The notes beneath the pieces were generated by a model that saw nothing but the letters and a program-made list of their open reading frames with translations, had not been told where the DNA came from and ran no database searches. Shown here piece by piece: positions 17,908 to 28,924 of a stretch of 64,000 bases of DNA (position 1 is the stretch's first letter; each line of letters opens with the position of its first letter). The position numbers and the translations under genes are program-made. This stretch comes from Bradyrhizobium sp. CCGUVB1N3 (lineage in GTDB: Bacteria > Pseudomonadota > Alphaproteobacteria > Rhizobiales > Xanthobacteraceae). Location of the stretch: contig NZ_JANADR010000001.1 in NCBI RefSeq assembly GCF_024199925.1, positions 1,550,001 through 1,614,000 on the forward strand, written 5' to 3'.

Positions 17908-18351
17908 TCATTTCTGCCGAACGAGCAGCCCGCACGCGACGGCCCTGCTTGTCGGCGTCACATGGGCATAGCAGTAGTCCAGCGTGTCCGTGTCCACCAC
18001 TGTGCCGTTGAACGTCCCGTCCTTATCCGCGATGACAAAACGCTTGCCATCCCCCGAAATGGCCCCGATCAGGCTCTCGGACACCTTGCCCGACGAAAGG
18101 CTGCCCCAGAAGGTACGACCGTCCTGTGCGTCGAAATGGAAGATGAATCGAGACGTGTCCCTGTGAAGCTCCTTGTCTCCACCCGCGACGTGGGCGGTTC
18201 CGTCCCGATAGTGCAGGCTATGGCCATCTATCAGCTGCGCGCCCTTTTCAGGCAACCATGTCCCCTTCAGGTTCGGCACGTCTTGTGCCATGGCGGATCC
18301 GCTTCCAACCAGCAGCAACAGAAGCCCGCCGATCGCGTAAAGAGGTCTCAT
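17908..18351 (-). CDS. Exported small protein of unknown function
   Basis: A 147-residue protein with a clear signal peptide (MRPLYAIGGLLLLLVGSGS, cleavage near AMAQ). The mature part begins DVPNLKGTWLPEKGAQL and is rich in short alternating strands (HRDTSRFIFHFDAQDGRTF, GTFNGTVVDTDTLDYCYAHV), suggesting a small lipocalin- or avidin-like barrel. The Lys-Gly-Thr-Trp opening is the kind seen in lipocalin-like folds. Two cysteines near the end (YCYAHV and VACGLL) could form a disulfide. The frame is open upstream to 18567, but the signal peptide fixes the start at 18351. Function unknown. Confidence 0.72.
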   Translation of the reverse strand: MRPLYAIGGLLLLLVGSGSAMAQDVPNLKGTWLPEKGAQLIDGHSLHYRDGTAHVAGGDKELHRDTSRFIFHFDAQDGRTFWGSLSSGKVSESLIGAISGDGKRFVIADKDGTFNGTVVDTDTLDYCYAHVTPTSRAVACGLLVRQK

Positions 18352-18616
18352 TCCAAGCCCTCCCAGGTGCAATTTCCACGACGCATGATCATACAACACA
18401 GCCAGTGATGAGCCAACCTGCAGCAATCTGCATCCGCCGTTGCGACACGCGCCATCCACGCTCGGTTCATTCCGGACGCAAGCGCTCCTTGGCAGCGCTT
18501 GCGAATATGTCCAGCCCGGTCCTCCAGCGAGGCCACTCCACGCGCTGACGTGCATACAAGCAGCCACTGCTCTGGTCTGAAGAAATCACGTATATTGGCG
18601 TCGATCTCCCAATCGG

Positions 18617-19459
18617 TTGGACCTTCGGCGAGGCAGGCACGTGCCAGATTTGGAGCCGGTTTTGAGCAAGCGACACGTGGCCCCGGTTGCCCCATTGCTG
18701 GCGACCATTTTCGTTCTTCTCGCTTCGGTCGTGGCGCCGGCCCACGACGCGCTCGTCACTGTAGGCAGCGACAGGCTGCACGTTGAAACGCTCGGCGAGT
18801 CCAACCCCACGATCGTCTTCGAAGCGGGCCTTGGCAACGATTCCACGACCTGGAAATCGGTCGCCGGCCCGATCGCAGCCTTCGCGCACGTTGTGCTCTA
18901 CGATCGCGTCGGCCTCGGCCAGAGCTCGCACCTTGAGGACAACCGCGCCGCTCTTACCGCCGACGAGGTCGCCGGCAGGCTGCATGCGCTGCTCGCGACG
19001 GCCGACATCCGCCCGCCCTATATCCTGGTCGGGCATTCGCTGGGCGGCCTCTACATGCAGATGTTCGCGCGAAAGTACCCGACGGAAGTGTCCGGCGTCG
19101 TCTTGCTGGAAGCCTCCAGCACCGAGGCGCCCAATGAGTTGAAGACGCGTGCGAAGCTTGTGCCGGGGACGGCGGCCTATTTGGAGGAGGAGGGTGTTGC
19201 CGAGAGCAACCAGCAGGTCAGGAATGCCGGTCCATTTCCGGATGTGCCGCTCACCGTGATCGCCGCGACCGATCATGGCCCCTACTTCAGGGAATGGGAG
19301 CCAACCTTGATGCGGCTTCAACAGCAACTGGCCACCCTATCTCCGCAGGGCAGCTTGATTGTCGCGCAAGGCAGCGGCCACGATGTCCAGCAGGATCGTC
19401 CAGAGACCGTGATCGAGGCCGTTAGGCGAATGGCGGCCGCCGTGCAGGCAAAGCGATAG
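18617..19459 (+). CDS. Exported or membrane-anchored alpha/beta hydrolase
   Basis: About 280 residues. A hydrophobic N-terminal segment (VAPLLATIFVLLASVVAPA) acts as a signal peptide or anchor. The hydrolase domain has IVFEAGLGNDSTTW, YDRVGLGQSS, nucleophile Ser141 in GHSLGGLYMQMFARKYP and catalytic His255 in QGSGHDVQQDRP. This subgroup (periplasmic hydrolases with FEAGLG and YDRxGxG) is common in Proteobacteria and poorly characterised. The start is uncertain: the ATG at 18617 gives an unusual 20-residue leader, and a TTG within ...EPVLSKRH would give a better signal peptide. Confidence 0.8.
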   Translation: MDLRRGRHVPDLEPVLSKRHVAPVAPLLATIFVLLASVVAPAHDALVTVGSDRLHVETLGESNPTIVFEAGLGNDSTTWKSVAGPIAAFAHVVLYDRVGLGQSSHLEDNRAALTADEVAGRLHALLATADIRPPYILVGHSLGGLYMQMFARKYPTEVSGVVLLEASSTEAPNELKTRAKLVPGTAAYLEEEGVAESNQQVRNAGPFPDVPLTVIAATDHGPYFREWEPTLMRLQQQLATLSPQGSLIVAQGSGHDVQQDRPETVIEAVRRMAAAVQAKR

Positions 19460-19529
19460 CTGATAATCTGCGTACGACGTCGGGATTGGCGCCATCAGCG
19501 CCATTCGAGCAGACCGACCGCCGACGCTC

Positions 19530-19890
19530 GCCTAGGCGTGGACTCATTAGCACGCAGCCAAATTCGGATTGATGCGAGTTTGACGAACGCAAGATAGTCG
19601 GCTGCGAGTTTGTCGTATCGGGTCGCGACACGCCGACATTGCTTGATCTTGTTGAAGAACCGCTCGATCAAATTGCGTGCGCGATACAGATACGGACTGA
19701 AGCAGATCGGGTCTTTGCGATTTTGTTTCGGCGGAATGTTCGCCCATGCTCCTTGCTGGCGGGCAAGCTCCCTGATCCAGTCGGCGTCGTAGCCGCGATC
19801 CGCGAGCAACATCGTCTTGGGAAGCAATGCGCTGAGCAGAACCGAACACAACCGGTTGTCATGCGCCTCACCGGGCGTAGCGCATGATTC
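19530..19890 (-). pseudogene. IS5-family transposase fragment
   Basis: Encodes TPGEAHDNRL, LLADRGYDADWIRELARQ, NIPPKQNRKDPICFSPYLY, RARNLIERFFNKIKQCRRVA and DKLAADYLAFVKLASIRIWL, the C-terminal half of a small IS5-group transposase with the second Asp (ADRGYDAD) and catalytic Glu (LIERFFNKIK). The first half with the other Asp is missing. The frame also runs on past the normal ANESTP ending into unrelated residues, stopping at 19495. It is therefore truncated at both ends and unrelated in sequence to the complete IS5 element at 15157. Confidence 0.75.
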
Positions 19891-20168
19891 GAGGCTCCGG
19901 TTCGGAGCTTGAATCACGTCTTGGGCCGCGCCATCAACCCGCAATGCCCCGTCACCATGTCGCTAATGCTCTGAATTGACTTCCGCTTTCGGCGGCGCAG
20001 CGGACGTGACCGGACTCGCTGCCGGCTCGCCCCAGTCGCGAATGACCCAGAGCGGTCATCAGCCGCCGTATTCGGGAACGAGGTTGATATAGATCAACAC
20101 TTGATGAAGTGCATCGTCGATACCGCAAAGACGGAAAAAAGGGTGCACGTTATTATAGGCGCATCGCC

Positions 20169-20984
20169 ATGCTACTGCCGCTTGGAGGACGCCGTATCTA
20201 TTACGACTTGACCGGACCCGAGCACGGCCCGGTCGTCTGTATGACCCACTCGCTGATGTCCGACAGCGGGATGTGGAGCGAGCAGATGCCGACGCTGCTG
20301 CAGGCGGGATTTCGCGTGTTGCGCCTGGACATGCGAGGGCATGGCGGCAGCGATCCGGGTGCCGGCGGCGACTACACGATGCAGGGGATTGCGGATGATT
20401 GGGCCGCCGCGCTCGAAGCACTCAACCTGCCGCGCGTGCATTACATCGGTTTGTCTATCGGCGGGCAGTCTGGTCAGCCCTTTGCGATCTACCACGGCGA
20501 CAAGCTGATCTCGACGATGTTGATCGCTTGCGCACCGTCGAGCGGCACGGTCGGCGACGACACCTCGGTGTGGAACAGAGGCATGAACGCCGTCCGCAAA
20601 GCGAACTCGGTGGAACCGATCGCCGATGAGGTGATGGGACACTTTCTTAGCGACGCGACCAAGAAGAGCAGGCCGGGTCGTTGGAAGCAGCTCCGCGATA
20701 CCGCCGCGGCGACGACACCGGCGGGGATGCTCGGCGGCGCGGCGGCGATCATGAATTACGACTTCACGGCCCAGCTCCCGTCGGTTCGGGTCCCGGCATT
20801 GGCGCTCCGCGGTGCCCAGGATCCAGACGGCACGGAACCAGCGATGCGCCAGCTCGCCAAATTGGTACCGGGTGCCCGCTACGAGGAGATCCCAAACGCC
20901 AACCACTTCTGCAACGTCGACCAGCCCGATGCCTTCAATCGGATCATGATGGGCTGGCTCGATGAACAACGAAAACTGACCTGA
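20169..20984 (+). CDS. Alpha/beta-fold hydrolase, 3-oxoadipate enol-lactonase-like
   Basis: A 271-residue hydrolase: oxyanion region VCMTHSLMSDSGMW, LDMRGHGGSDPG, nucleophile Ser96 in GLSIGGQSGQ, acid region ALRGAQDPDGTEPA and catalytic His246 in NANHFCNVDQPDAF. The overall pattern (MTHSL at the oxyanion site, G-L-S-x-G-G elbow, RGxxDP acid strand) resembles PcaD-type enol-lactonases of the beta-ketoadipate pathway. No other pca gene is nearby, so the substrate is open. The ATG at 20169 gives a better N-terminus than the in-frame ATG at 20109. Confidence 0.82.
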   Translation: MLLPLGGRRIYYDLTGPEHGPVVCMTHSLMSDSGMWSEQMPTLLQAGFRVLRLDMRGHGGSDPGAGGDYTMQGIADDWAAALEALNLPRVHYIGLSIGGQSGQPFAIYHGDKLISTMLIACAPSSGTVGDDTSVWNRGMNAVRKANSVEPIADEVMGHFLSDATKKSRPGRWKQLRDTAAATTPAGMLGGAAAIMNYDFTAQLPSVRVPALALRGAQDPDGTEPAMRQLAKLVPGARYEEIPNANHFCNVDQPDAFNRIMMGWLDEQRKLT

Positions 20985-21140
20985 GGGCGACGCTGCAGGC
21001 TGCAGGCTGACCGGATTGCCGATCAAGCGAACTGATTCAGCGCAGGTGCATTGCACACCCCGGTGGCACGAAGGTTCGCCTCGAACGACAATCTGGTCGG
21101 ACGGCGAAAGTGTCCGCCCACGACAGCGGATCATTGGGCA

Positions 21141-22889
21141 ATGGCTATTTCTCGACGTAAATTCGTCGCCCGGTCCGGCGCTTCGCTATCGGCGCTTGCG
21201 CTCCTGCGTGTGCTACCTGCCAATGCGGCGGACCCGTTCCAGGAAGGGCTCTTGCCGAGCGCGGACGAAATGTGGTCGGAGGTGAAATTCGTCAACGACA
21301 CTATGGGGCCAACCAGGTTCACCGGCTCGCCGCAACACTCAGCCTTTGTCCAATATCTCAAGGACCAACTCACTAACATCCTGCACCCAGCTGGTGGCTC
21401 CGTATTTGAAGAAACCTTCGCAAATTATCCACGCTGGGCAGCGACATCCTGGACGCTCTCTGCGGGATCGCGGGAGATTCCGGTCGCCTCCTACTTTCCC
21501 TACTGCACAGGAGGCTTCACCGGGGCACGATCACCGCTGGTCCCGGCTCCCTCGCTCGCCGCGGCCGGCTCCGGCGGAAATTATCCTCTGGCTGACGGCA
21601 TCAACGTTGTCGTCATTCCGCCAAAGGCGTCTGCGACCGGAAGCGTCGTGAACCTGGGCAATTTCACCGGACCCGGCTCGATCAACTGGGCTCAGGCTGC
21701 GGGAAAAATTGCATACATCGACGTTTCAGTCGAGGTGTTATCGAACACGCTCCCGCCGAGCGTTTACACGGTGCAAGGGACTTACGACGAAGGCGCTTTC
21801 AACACCGAAACGTCCTTTTTTCCGCCCGTGGCGATCGCAACGATCGTCCTTCCGCCCGACATCACTAACGCGACGAAGGCCGGGGTCCTCGGTGTGATCC
21901 TCGGCTGGCAGGGCATCTCGAATGGCAATGCCGAGGGGCAGTATAATCCCTTCACCGTCCCCTACTCCTCTTCGCCGGCGAGCAGCCAGGCCGGGTCCAA
22001 TCCGAGTCAGACCACTGGGGGCATTCCGGCCCTGTGGGTAACAGAAGACGTAGGCACCCTCATCAAGAGTGAGATCGCTGGAAAGGCGGTGCCGGTCACT
22101 GTTCACCTCGACGCGGAGATCAGGCAGGTGTCGACCAGCACGGTATGGGGTATTCTGCCAGGTGCCAATTTCGGCAAACCCAACGATGAGTTCCTGATCT
22201 GTAACACCCACTCCGATGGCCCTAATATTGTCGAGGAGAACGCCGGCATTAGCCTCTTTAACGTCGCGCAGTATTTTGCCCGCCTACCGCAGCGTGAGCG
22301 ACCGAAGAGCATGGTGTTCATGGCTGCGACCGGACATTTCGGTCACGGCTTCTTCGGCTCGGGCGGTACTGCTGCGCCGGACTGGATTCGCCAGCATCCG
22401 CAAATCATCAACCAGACAGTAGGTTGCATGACTATCGAACATTTCGGGTGCAACGAGTGGGAAGATATCAAGAGAGGATCGACCTGGTTCTACGAGGCCA
22501 CTGGAAAGCTACTGCAGTCGGAGGTTATCGTCACGGATCCGGCGTTCCAGAAAGGGGCCGCGGGCACCCCTTCGTCAGGGGAGCTACCCAAACCCGGACC
22601 CGCAGATCCGACGCTGCATGAGATCTTCAACGCCTCGATTGCCGGCGCGTTCGATCGCGTTGTCGTCCTCAGCGGCGGCGTGTTCTCCGGCGAAGGCGGC
22701 GCCTTCCACGCGATTGGCGTGCCAACGATCGGTTACATACCGAATCCACAATACCTCTGCGCGATAGCCCCCGATGGAGAAATCTCGAAGCTCGATTCGA
22801 AGCATTTCCACGACCAAGTTGTCGTGACGGTCAAATGCCTGATCGCGATGCAAAAGGCTACTGCAGATCAGTTGAAGAGCGCGCGCTGA
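21141..22889 (+). CDS. Tat-exported M28-like/PA-domain protein
   Basis: A 582-residue protein with a twin-arginine leader, SRRKFVARSGASLSALALL, ending near ANAADP, so it is exported folded. The central part (residues about 120-330) resembles a PA insert (QAAGKIAYIDVSVEV, AGVLGVILGWQGISNGNA). The following region has the M28-type metal site pattern ICNTHSDGPNIVEENAG. The strand that normally carries the catalytic Glu-Glu reads MAATGHFGHGFFGS instead, so peptidase activity is doubtful. A C-terminal GGAFHAIGVPTIGYIP matches the late M28 segment that precedes the last ligand. It follows a hydrolase gene on the same strand. The true role is unknown. Confidence 0.72.
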   Translation: MAISRRKFVARSGASLSALALLRVLPANAADPFQEGLLPSADEMWSEVKFVNDTMGPTRFTGSPQHSAFVQYLKDQLTNILHPAGGSVFEETFANYPRWAATSWTLSAGSREIPVASYFPYCTGGFTGARSPLVPAPSLAAAGSGGNYPLADGINVVVIPPKASATGSVVNLGNFTGPGSINWAQAAGKIAYIDVSVEVLSNTLPPSVYTVQGTYDEGAFNTETSFFPPVAIATIVLPPDITNATKAGVLGVILGWQGISNGNAEGQYNPFTVPYSSSPASSQAGSNPSQTTGGIPALWVTEDVGTLIKSEIAGKAVPVTVHLDAEIRQVSTSTVWGILPGANFGKPNDEFLICNTHSDGPNIVEENAGISLFNVAQYFARLPQRERPKSMVFMAATGHFGHGFFGSGGTAAPDWIRQHPQIINQTVGCMTIEHFGCNEWEDIKRGSTWFYEATGKLLQSEVIVTDPAFQKGAAGTPSSGELPKPGPADPTLHEIFNASIAGAFDRVVVLSGGVFSGEGGAFHAIGVPTIGYIPNPQYLCAIAPDGEISKLDSKHFHDQVVVTVKCLIAMQKATADQLKSAR

Positions 22890-23207
22890 TCGAGAGGATC
22901 CGGGTTAACTACGGCGTGCGCGACGTGGTTCCGAGATGCGAACGAGGACGACATATCGAACGTCGGTTGTTGGCCCTTCGCGTCATTTAGCTGCGCTGCA
23001 GAATATTGGTCGCTATCGAGGCATAGCGGACTCTGGCGAGCCGTGCGCTGGCAGATATATGGGTTCACGGCCTAGTACAGCATCACAGGCAATCGCATTC
23101 TTTACTGTTGGAGCGGAGAACAGGTTCGGTCATCATGGCACTACGGCGAAGCAATAGTGCCCATCTTCACCGGCCATGGTGCGCCAATAGCGGTAGCAAA
23201 TTATCCA
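22890..23207. other. Intergenic repeat-bearing stretch
   Basis: No gene. It contains GGCCCTTCGCG near 22973 and TATGGGTTCACGGCCTAG near 23058, which match the remnant at 8875-9006. Hairpin repeat copy E follows at 23131-23187, ending 21 bp before the next gene's start. Confidence 0.5.
23131..23187. repeat. Dispersed hairpin repeat, copy E
   Basis: The most divergent copy: the arms read CACTACGGC and GCCATGGTG, with the loop phrase AATAGTGCCCATCTTCACC. Both arms have changed in a compensating way at one position (CAC...GTG), so pairing is partly preserved. The minus strand reads WRTMAGEDGHYCFAVVP and then TGA, again keeping the peptide frame. Confidence 0.8.
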
Positions 23208-24110
23208 ATGCGTATTATCGATCGCCTGTTCTCTTGCCTCGTTCTTTTCCTTGCAATCGCAGCCGTCCCGGTGCTTCCCGTGCACGCTGCCGAAACCTGC
23301 CCGTTCATCAGCGCCCAGCAGCTCGCCGGCGCGATGCCCGCGCTCAAATGGTCACTGATTTCAAATCAGGACGGCCGCGGCTGCATCTACCAGGGCGGGC
23401 GCGGCGACACGATGATGCTGACCGTGTTCCGCAATCCCGACAAGGACCGCGCCAAGGAATTATACGCGACCTTCGTCAAGACGCTTGGCGAGCGCATGCC
23501 TCTTAACGCCGTGTCCGGGATCGGCGACGAAGGCCAGGGCGGAACGAGCGCCGCCGGCGCGCAGCGCCAGGAGGCCTCTGTCGTCGCTATGTCCGGCGAT
23601 TACATTCTGCAGATCAGCGTCTATCCGATCGGCCGGCGTGCTGACGACGCGCTGCTCGGCCCGCTTACCGAAGTCGCGCGCGTTGCCATCGGTAATGTGA
23701 GCAAGACCAGCGAGCGATTCGGCAATTGCGAGTGGCTCGCTGAAGCGGATGCCGACGGCTTTCTCGACAACAGCACGCTGGTGCTCCAGCGGACCGGCGC
23801 GGGCAGCTGCATGATGTTCGATCGCGAGGGCAACTCCATGGTCGTCGCGGTGATCGCGATCTCGCGCGACACCGTCATCAGCATGATGAAACGCACGGAC
23901 CCGTGCAAACAGGTGGCGATACCGGAGCTCGGCAGTGAAGCGTTCGGCGAGCATTCCTGCACCAAGGGCAACGGCAACGCTGTCAACATCTATGTCTGGA
24001 AGAACGGCAGGCAGGCTTCGATCCTGTTCGCGCCGGTCAAGCCGCATCCGGAGTCCGCCTCGGTCGAGCGACTGAAGGCGGTCGCCGGGCGGGTCTATGG
24101 AAAACTGTAA
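23208..24110 (+). CDS. Exported protein with two related domains, function unknown
   Basis: A 300-residue protein with signal peptide MRIIDRLFSCLVLFLAIAAV, cleavage near VHAAE. The mature part appears to hold two copies of one domain. The first opens with CPFISAQQLAGAMP and includes GRGCIYQGG, SGIGDEGQGG and GDYILQISVYP. The second opens with CEWLAEADADGFL and includes GSCMMFDREG, LGSEAFGEHSC and GRQASILFAP. Cys pairs in each half probably form disulfides, as in DUF3558-like lipoprotein domains, but no lipobox is present. The ATG at 23208 is fixed by the signal peptide. It stands alone, just downstream of repeat copy E. Confidence 0.7.
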   Translation: MRIIDRLFSCLVLFLAIAAVPVLPVHAAETCPFISAQQLAGAMPALKWSLISNQDGRGCIYQGGRGDTMMLTVFRNPDKDRAKELYATFVKTLGERMPLNAVSGIGDEGQGGTSAAGAQRQEASVVAMSGDYILQISVYPIGRRADDALLGPLTEVARVAIGNVSKTSERFGNCEWLAEADADGFLDNSTLVLQRTGAGSCMMFDREGNSMVVAVIAISRDTVISMMKRTDPCKQVAIPELGSEAFGEHSCTKGNGNAVNIYVWKNGRQASILFAPVKPHPESASVERLKAVAGRVYGKL

Positions 24111-24272
24111 CGGCGCCGTCCTTCGCGGTGACAAACCGTCCCAGGACTACAATGACTGTGCATTTCAATCAGTACGTTGCGCACTCTTACCAACAGAGTG
24201 CGGATAAGTGCACTGTCATCGCAATAAGCGAGATTTCGGGGTGCGCTTGGACCGTGCGCGGCCGGGAGCCGA
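24111..24272. other. Short AT-richer intergenic stretch
   Basis: Between convergent genes; lower GC than its surroundings around 24150-24240. No gene or clear terminator hairpin is seen. Confidence 0.35.
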
Positions 24273-24650
24273 TTAGTCGCAGACGATCGCCGTTGCCTCG
24301 ATCTCGACCCGCGCGGAGGCCGGCGTGAGACCAGCGACCTGAACGAGCGTACTTGCCGGACGGATTTGACCGAAGGCTTCCGAATGGGCGCGGACAATAT
24401 GTTGGGTGTCAGCCATGTCGATAACGTACACCACCGTACGAACAACATGCTGCATCCCTGCACCGGTCTTGGCTAGTGCGTTGGCTATAGTCGCCAGCGC
24501 GGCTTTCGCCTGCATATAGGCATCGCCGCCTAGTTCCGGCGGACGGGCCGTTGTACCAGATACAAAGACTTGATTTCCAACGCGGACGGCTCGTGAGTAG
24601 CCGTACGCGTCTTCAAAGGCGTAACCGGACGAAATGTTCTGCCTTGGCAA
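24273..24650 (-). CDS. RidA-family (Rid/YER057c) deaminase
   Basis: A 125-residue Rid-family protein; RidA members hydrolyse reactive enamine/imine intermediates. Seen: GYSRAVRVGNQVFVSGTTA near the N-terminus, TVVYVIDMADTQH in the middle and ARVEIEATAIVCD at the C-terminus, with the conserved Arg of the R-V-E-I-E motif needed for imine hydrolysis. It is 48 bp downstream of the AhpD-like gene on the same strand, a likely two-gene unit. Because several Rid subgroups exist, the exact substrate is left open. Confidence 0.88.
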   Translation of the reverse strand: MPRQNISSGYAFEDAYGYSRAVRVGNQVFVSGTTARPPELGGDAYMQAKAALATIANALAKTGAGMQHVVRTVVYVIDMADTQHIVRAHSEAFGQIRPASTLVQVAGLTPASARVEIEATAIVCD

Positions 24651-24698
24651 ACGAGTTCTCCTGCACTGTCCGGTGGCTGCCGCGAGGCGAGACGCACG

Positions 24699-25145
24699 TC
24701 AGCTTGCATCATGCACGTAGCGCATGCCGATGGCGAGCCGATTCCAAAGATTGATCATGCCAATGAGGATGGTGAGATCGACGATCTCTTTATCGGTAAA
24801 ATGCTTTCTTAGTTCCTCGTAGTCTGAATCCGGCGCGTGCACCCCTGCGATCCTCGTGAGCGCCTCAGTCCATGCCAATGCGGCGCGTTCGGCCGGCGAA
24901 TAGAGCGGCGATTCGCGCCATCCATTGAGAAGGTAGAGGCGCTGCTCGTTCTCGCCGTTCTTGCGCGCATCCTTGCTGTGAACGTCGAGACAATACGCGC
25001 AGCCATTGATCTGAGACGCTCGCATCTTCACAAGGTCGATCAAACCTCGCGGTAGCCCGCATCGAAGGATGTAGGCCTCTACCGCGCGGAGTGTCGCGTA
25101 GCCCTCGGGCGCGGTCTGCACGGGTAACAGTCGTTCGGCATGCAT
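24699..25145 (-). CDS. Carboxymuconolactone decarboxylase/AhpD-like protein
   Basis: A 148-residue, mostly helical protein of the AhpD-like superfamily. The redox motif GCAYCLDVHSKDAR gives the Cys-x-x-Cys-x3-His signature of peroxidase-associated members. It is followed by YSPAERAALAWTEALTRI and DKEIVDLTILIGMINLWNRL, as in the YcaC/AhpD-like alkylhydroperoxidase group. It probably takes part in thiol-based peroxide reduction. It precedes the RidA gene in a probable operon. Confidence 0.88.
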   Translation of the reverse strand: MHAERLLPVQTAPEGYATLRAVEAYILRCGLPRGLIDLVKMRASQINGCAYCLDVHSKDARKNGENEQRLYLLNGWRESPLYSPAERAALAWTEALTRIAGVHAPDSDYEELRKHFTDKEIVDLTILIGMINLWNRLAIGMRYVHDAS

Positions 25146-25227
25146 ATCTCTATCCCTTTTTCGTCGGCCGCCAATTCGTTGCCATTCCCCTCAAGCTGCC
25201 CAATTGGCTGTCACTGCAAAATGACCG

Positions 25228-25566
25228 CTACGGAAGCCGGGTGAGCTCCACGCCATCGACCACCATCTTCCACGTCCCCGCCTCCTGGTAGGGTGGTTTC
25301 GACACCTCGAATGTCGACGAGATGAAGGGAAGGCCGACAACAAAATTGTCGCCCTCGAACCTCCGCAGCGGGCCCTTGATCGACGTCGTCATGTTACCCC
25401 TGACGCGCTCGTAGCGGAACGATCCGTCCTGCGTGAGCAGCAGGCTCATCGTCTGCGCTTTCCACTCACCGACATAAGCAGCCTTGTCGTTCGGCACCGC
25501 CTGCGCGCAAGCCGACAGCGTCAACAGGGCCGCGACAGGAATCACGAACCGAATTTGCTTGCTCAT
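25228..25566 (-). CDS. Small putative lipoprotein
   Basis: A 112-residue protein starting MSKQIRFVIPVAALLTLSAC; the lipobox L-S-A-C makes Cys20 the lipidation site. The mature part includes VGEWKAQTMSLLLTQDGSF, GPLRRFEGDNFVVGLPF and a Trp-rich end, suggesting a small beta-structured domain. The start at 25566 is preceded by GGGAGCAAA; the frame is open further upstream, but the lipobox fixes the start. It overlaps no other gene and lies downstream of the hybrid kinase on the same strand. Function unknown. Confidence 0.75.
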   Translation of the reverse strand: MSKQIRFVIPVAALLTLSACAQAVPNDKAAYVGEWKAQTMSLLLTQDGSFRYERVRGNMTTSIKGPLRRFEGDNFVVGLPFISSTFEVSKPPYQEAGTWKMVVDGVELTRLP

Positions 25567-25609
25567 TTTGCTCCCTACCCATCGGAGAGCCGGGGACACC
25601 CCAGGCTGC

Positions 25610-27922
<2,313 letters not shown>

Positions 27923-28071
27923 GCATCAGGAACCTTTTCCGGCATGAATGGCAGAGCTCCCGCTTAAGCCGGGTTAATTTCTTGGGAGATTTTGTGCTTG
28001 CCGGCCGGCGGTCCTTGACGGCTGCGTTTGCAGTTTGTTCTAACGATGCCCCAGCCTGGAGTACCCCCCAC

Positions 28072-28869
28072 ATGACGATCCGCATCGCAACCTGGAACGT
28101 GAACTCGGTCCGGCAGCGGATCGAGCATCTCATGACCTGGCTGAAGGAGTGCTCGCCCGACATCGTTTGCCTCCAGGAGATCAAATGCGTCGACGAGGCC
28201 TTTCCGCGACTGGAGATCGAGGCACTCGGCTACAACGTCGTCACCCACGGGCAGAAGACGTTCAATGGTGTGGCGCTGCTTTCGAAACTCAAGTTCGACG
28301 AGACCAAATCGGGGCTTGCCGGCGACGATGAGGACGCGCACGCCCGCTTTCTCGAGGGCGTGGTGACGCTGAAGCGGGGCGTCCTGCGGATCGCCTGCCT
28401 CTATCTGCCCAACGGAAATCCGGTCGGGACCGAGAAATATCCCTATAAACTCAAGTGGATGTCGCGACTTCTTGAGTATTCGAAGGAGCGTCTCAAGGCT
28501 GAGGAGCCATTGATCCTCGCCGGCGACTTCAACGTGATCCCCGCCGCCCGCGACGTCCACAATCCCGCGGCCTGGACCGAAGATGCCCTCTTCAAGACCG
28601 AGACGCGGGAGAGTTTTCAATCCCTGCTCGGCCTGGGGCTGACCGACGCGCTGCGCGCGGTCACCGACGAGCCCGGCCTCTACACCTTCTGGGATTACCA
28701 GGCCGGCGCCTGGCAGAAGAACCAGGGCTTGCGGATCGACCATCTCCTGATGTCGCCGCAGGCGAGCGACAAGCTCGCCAATGTCGGGATCGACAGCTAT
28801 GTGCGCGGCTGGGAAAAGCCGTCGGACCACGTGCCGGTGTGGGCGGATCTGGATCTCGAGGCGGCGTAA
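28072..28869 (+). CDS. xthA: Exodeoxyribonuclease III (AP endonuclease)
   Basis: Base-excision repair enzyme cutting at abasic sites and degrading 3' ends of duplex DNA. The 265-residue product shows the EEP-fold signature: MTIRIATWNVNS, metal-binding Glu in CLQEIKCVDE, ILAGDFNVIP, RIDHLLMSP and the catalytic SDHVPVW. The ATG at 28072 gives the typical ExoIII N-terminus; the open frame further upstream is not conserved. Length is normal. With erpA and dgt it appears to be part of the original chromosomal neighbourhood. Confidence 0.93.
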   Translation: MTIRIATWNVNSVRQRIEHLMTWLKECSPDIVCLQEIKCVDEAFPRLEIEALGYNVVTHGQKTFNGVALLSKLKFDETKSGLAGDDEDAHARFLEGVVTLKRGVLRIACLYLPNGNPVGTEKYPYKLKWMSRLLEYSKERLKAEEPLILAGDFNVIPAARDVHNPAAWTEDALFKTETRESFQSLLGLGLTDALRAVTDEPGLYTFWDYQAGAWQKNQGLRIDHLLMSPQASDKLANVGIDSYVRGWEKPSDHVPVWADLDLEAA

Positions 28870-28924
28870 GTCGCGGTGAGAGTGGGCACGGCGCAAACGC
28901 GCCTTTGCCCTCCCTGCGCAGCAA
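28870..28924. repeat. Short intergenic palindrome remnant
   Basis: Contains GTGGGCACGGCGCAAACGCGC and CTTTGCCCTCCCTGCG, resembling the right half of the element at 48230-48325. It lies between convergent xthA and exoR-like genes and could act as a terminator. Confidence 0.5.
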
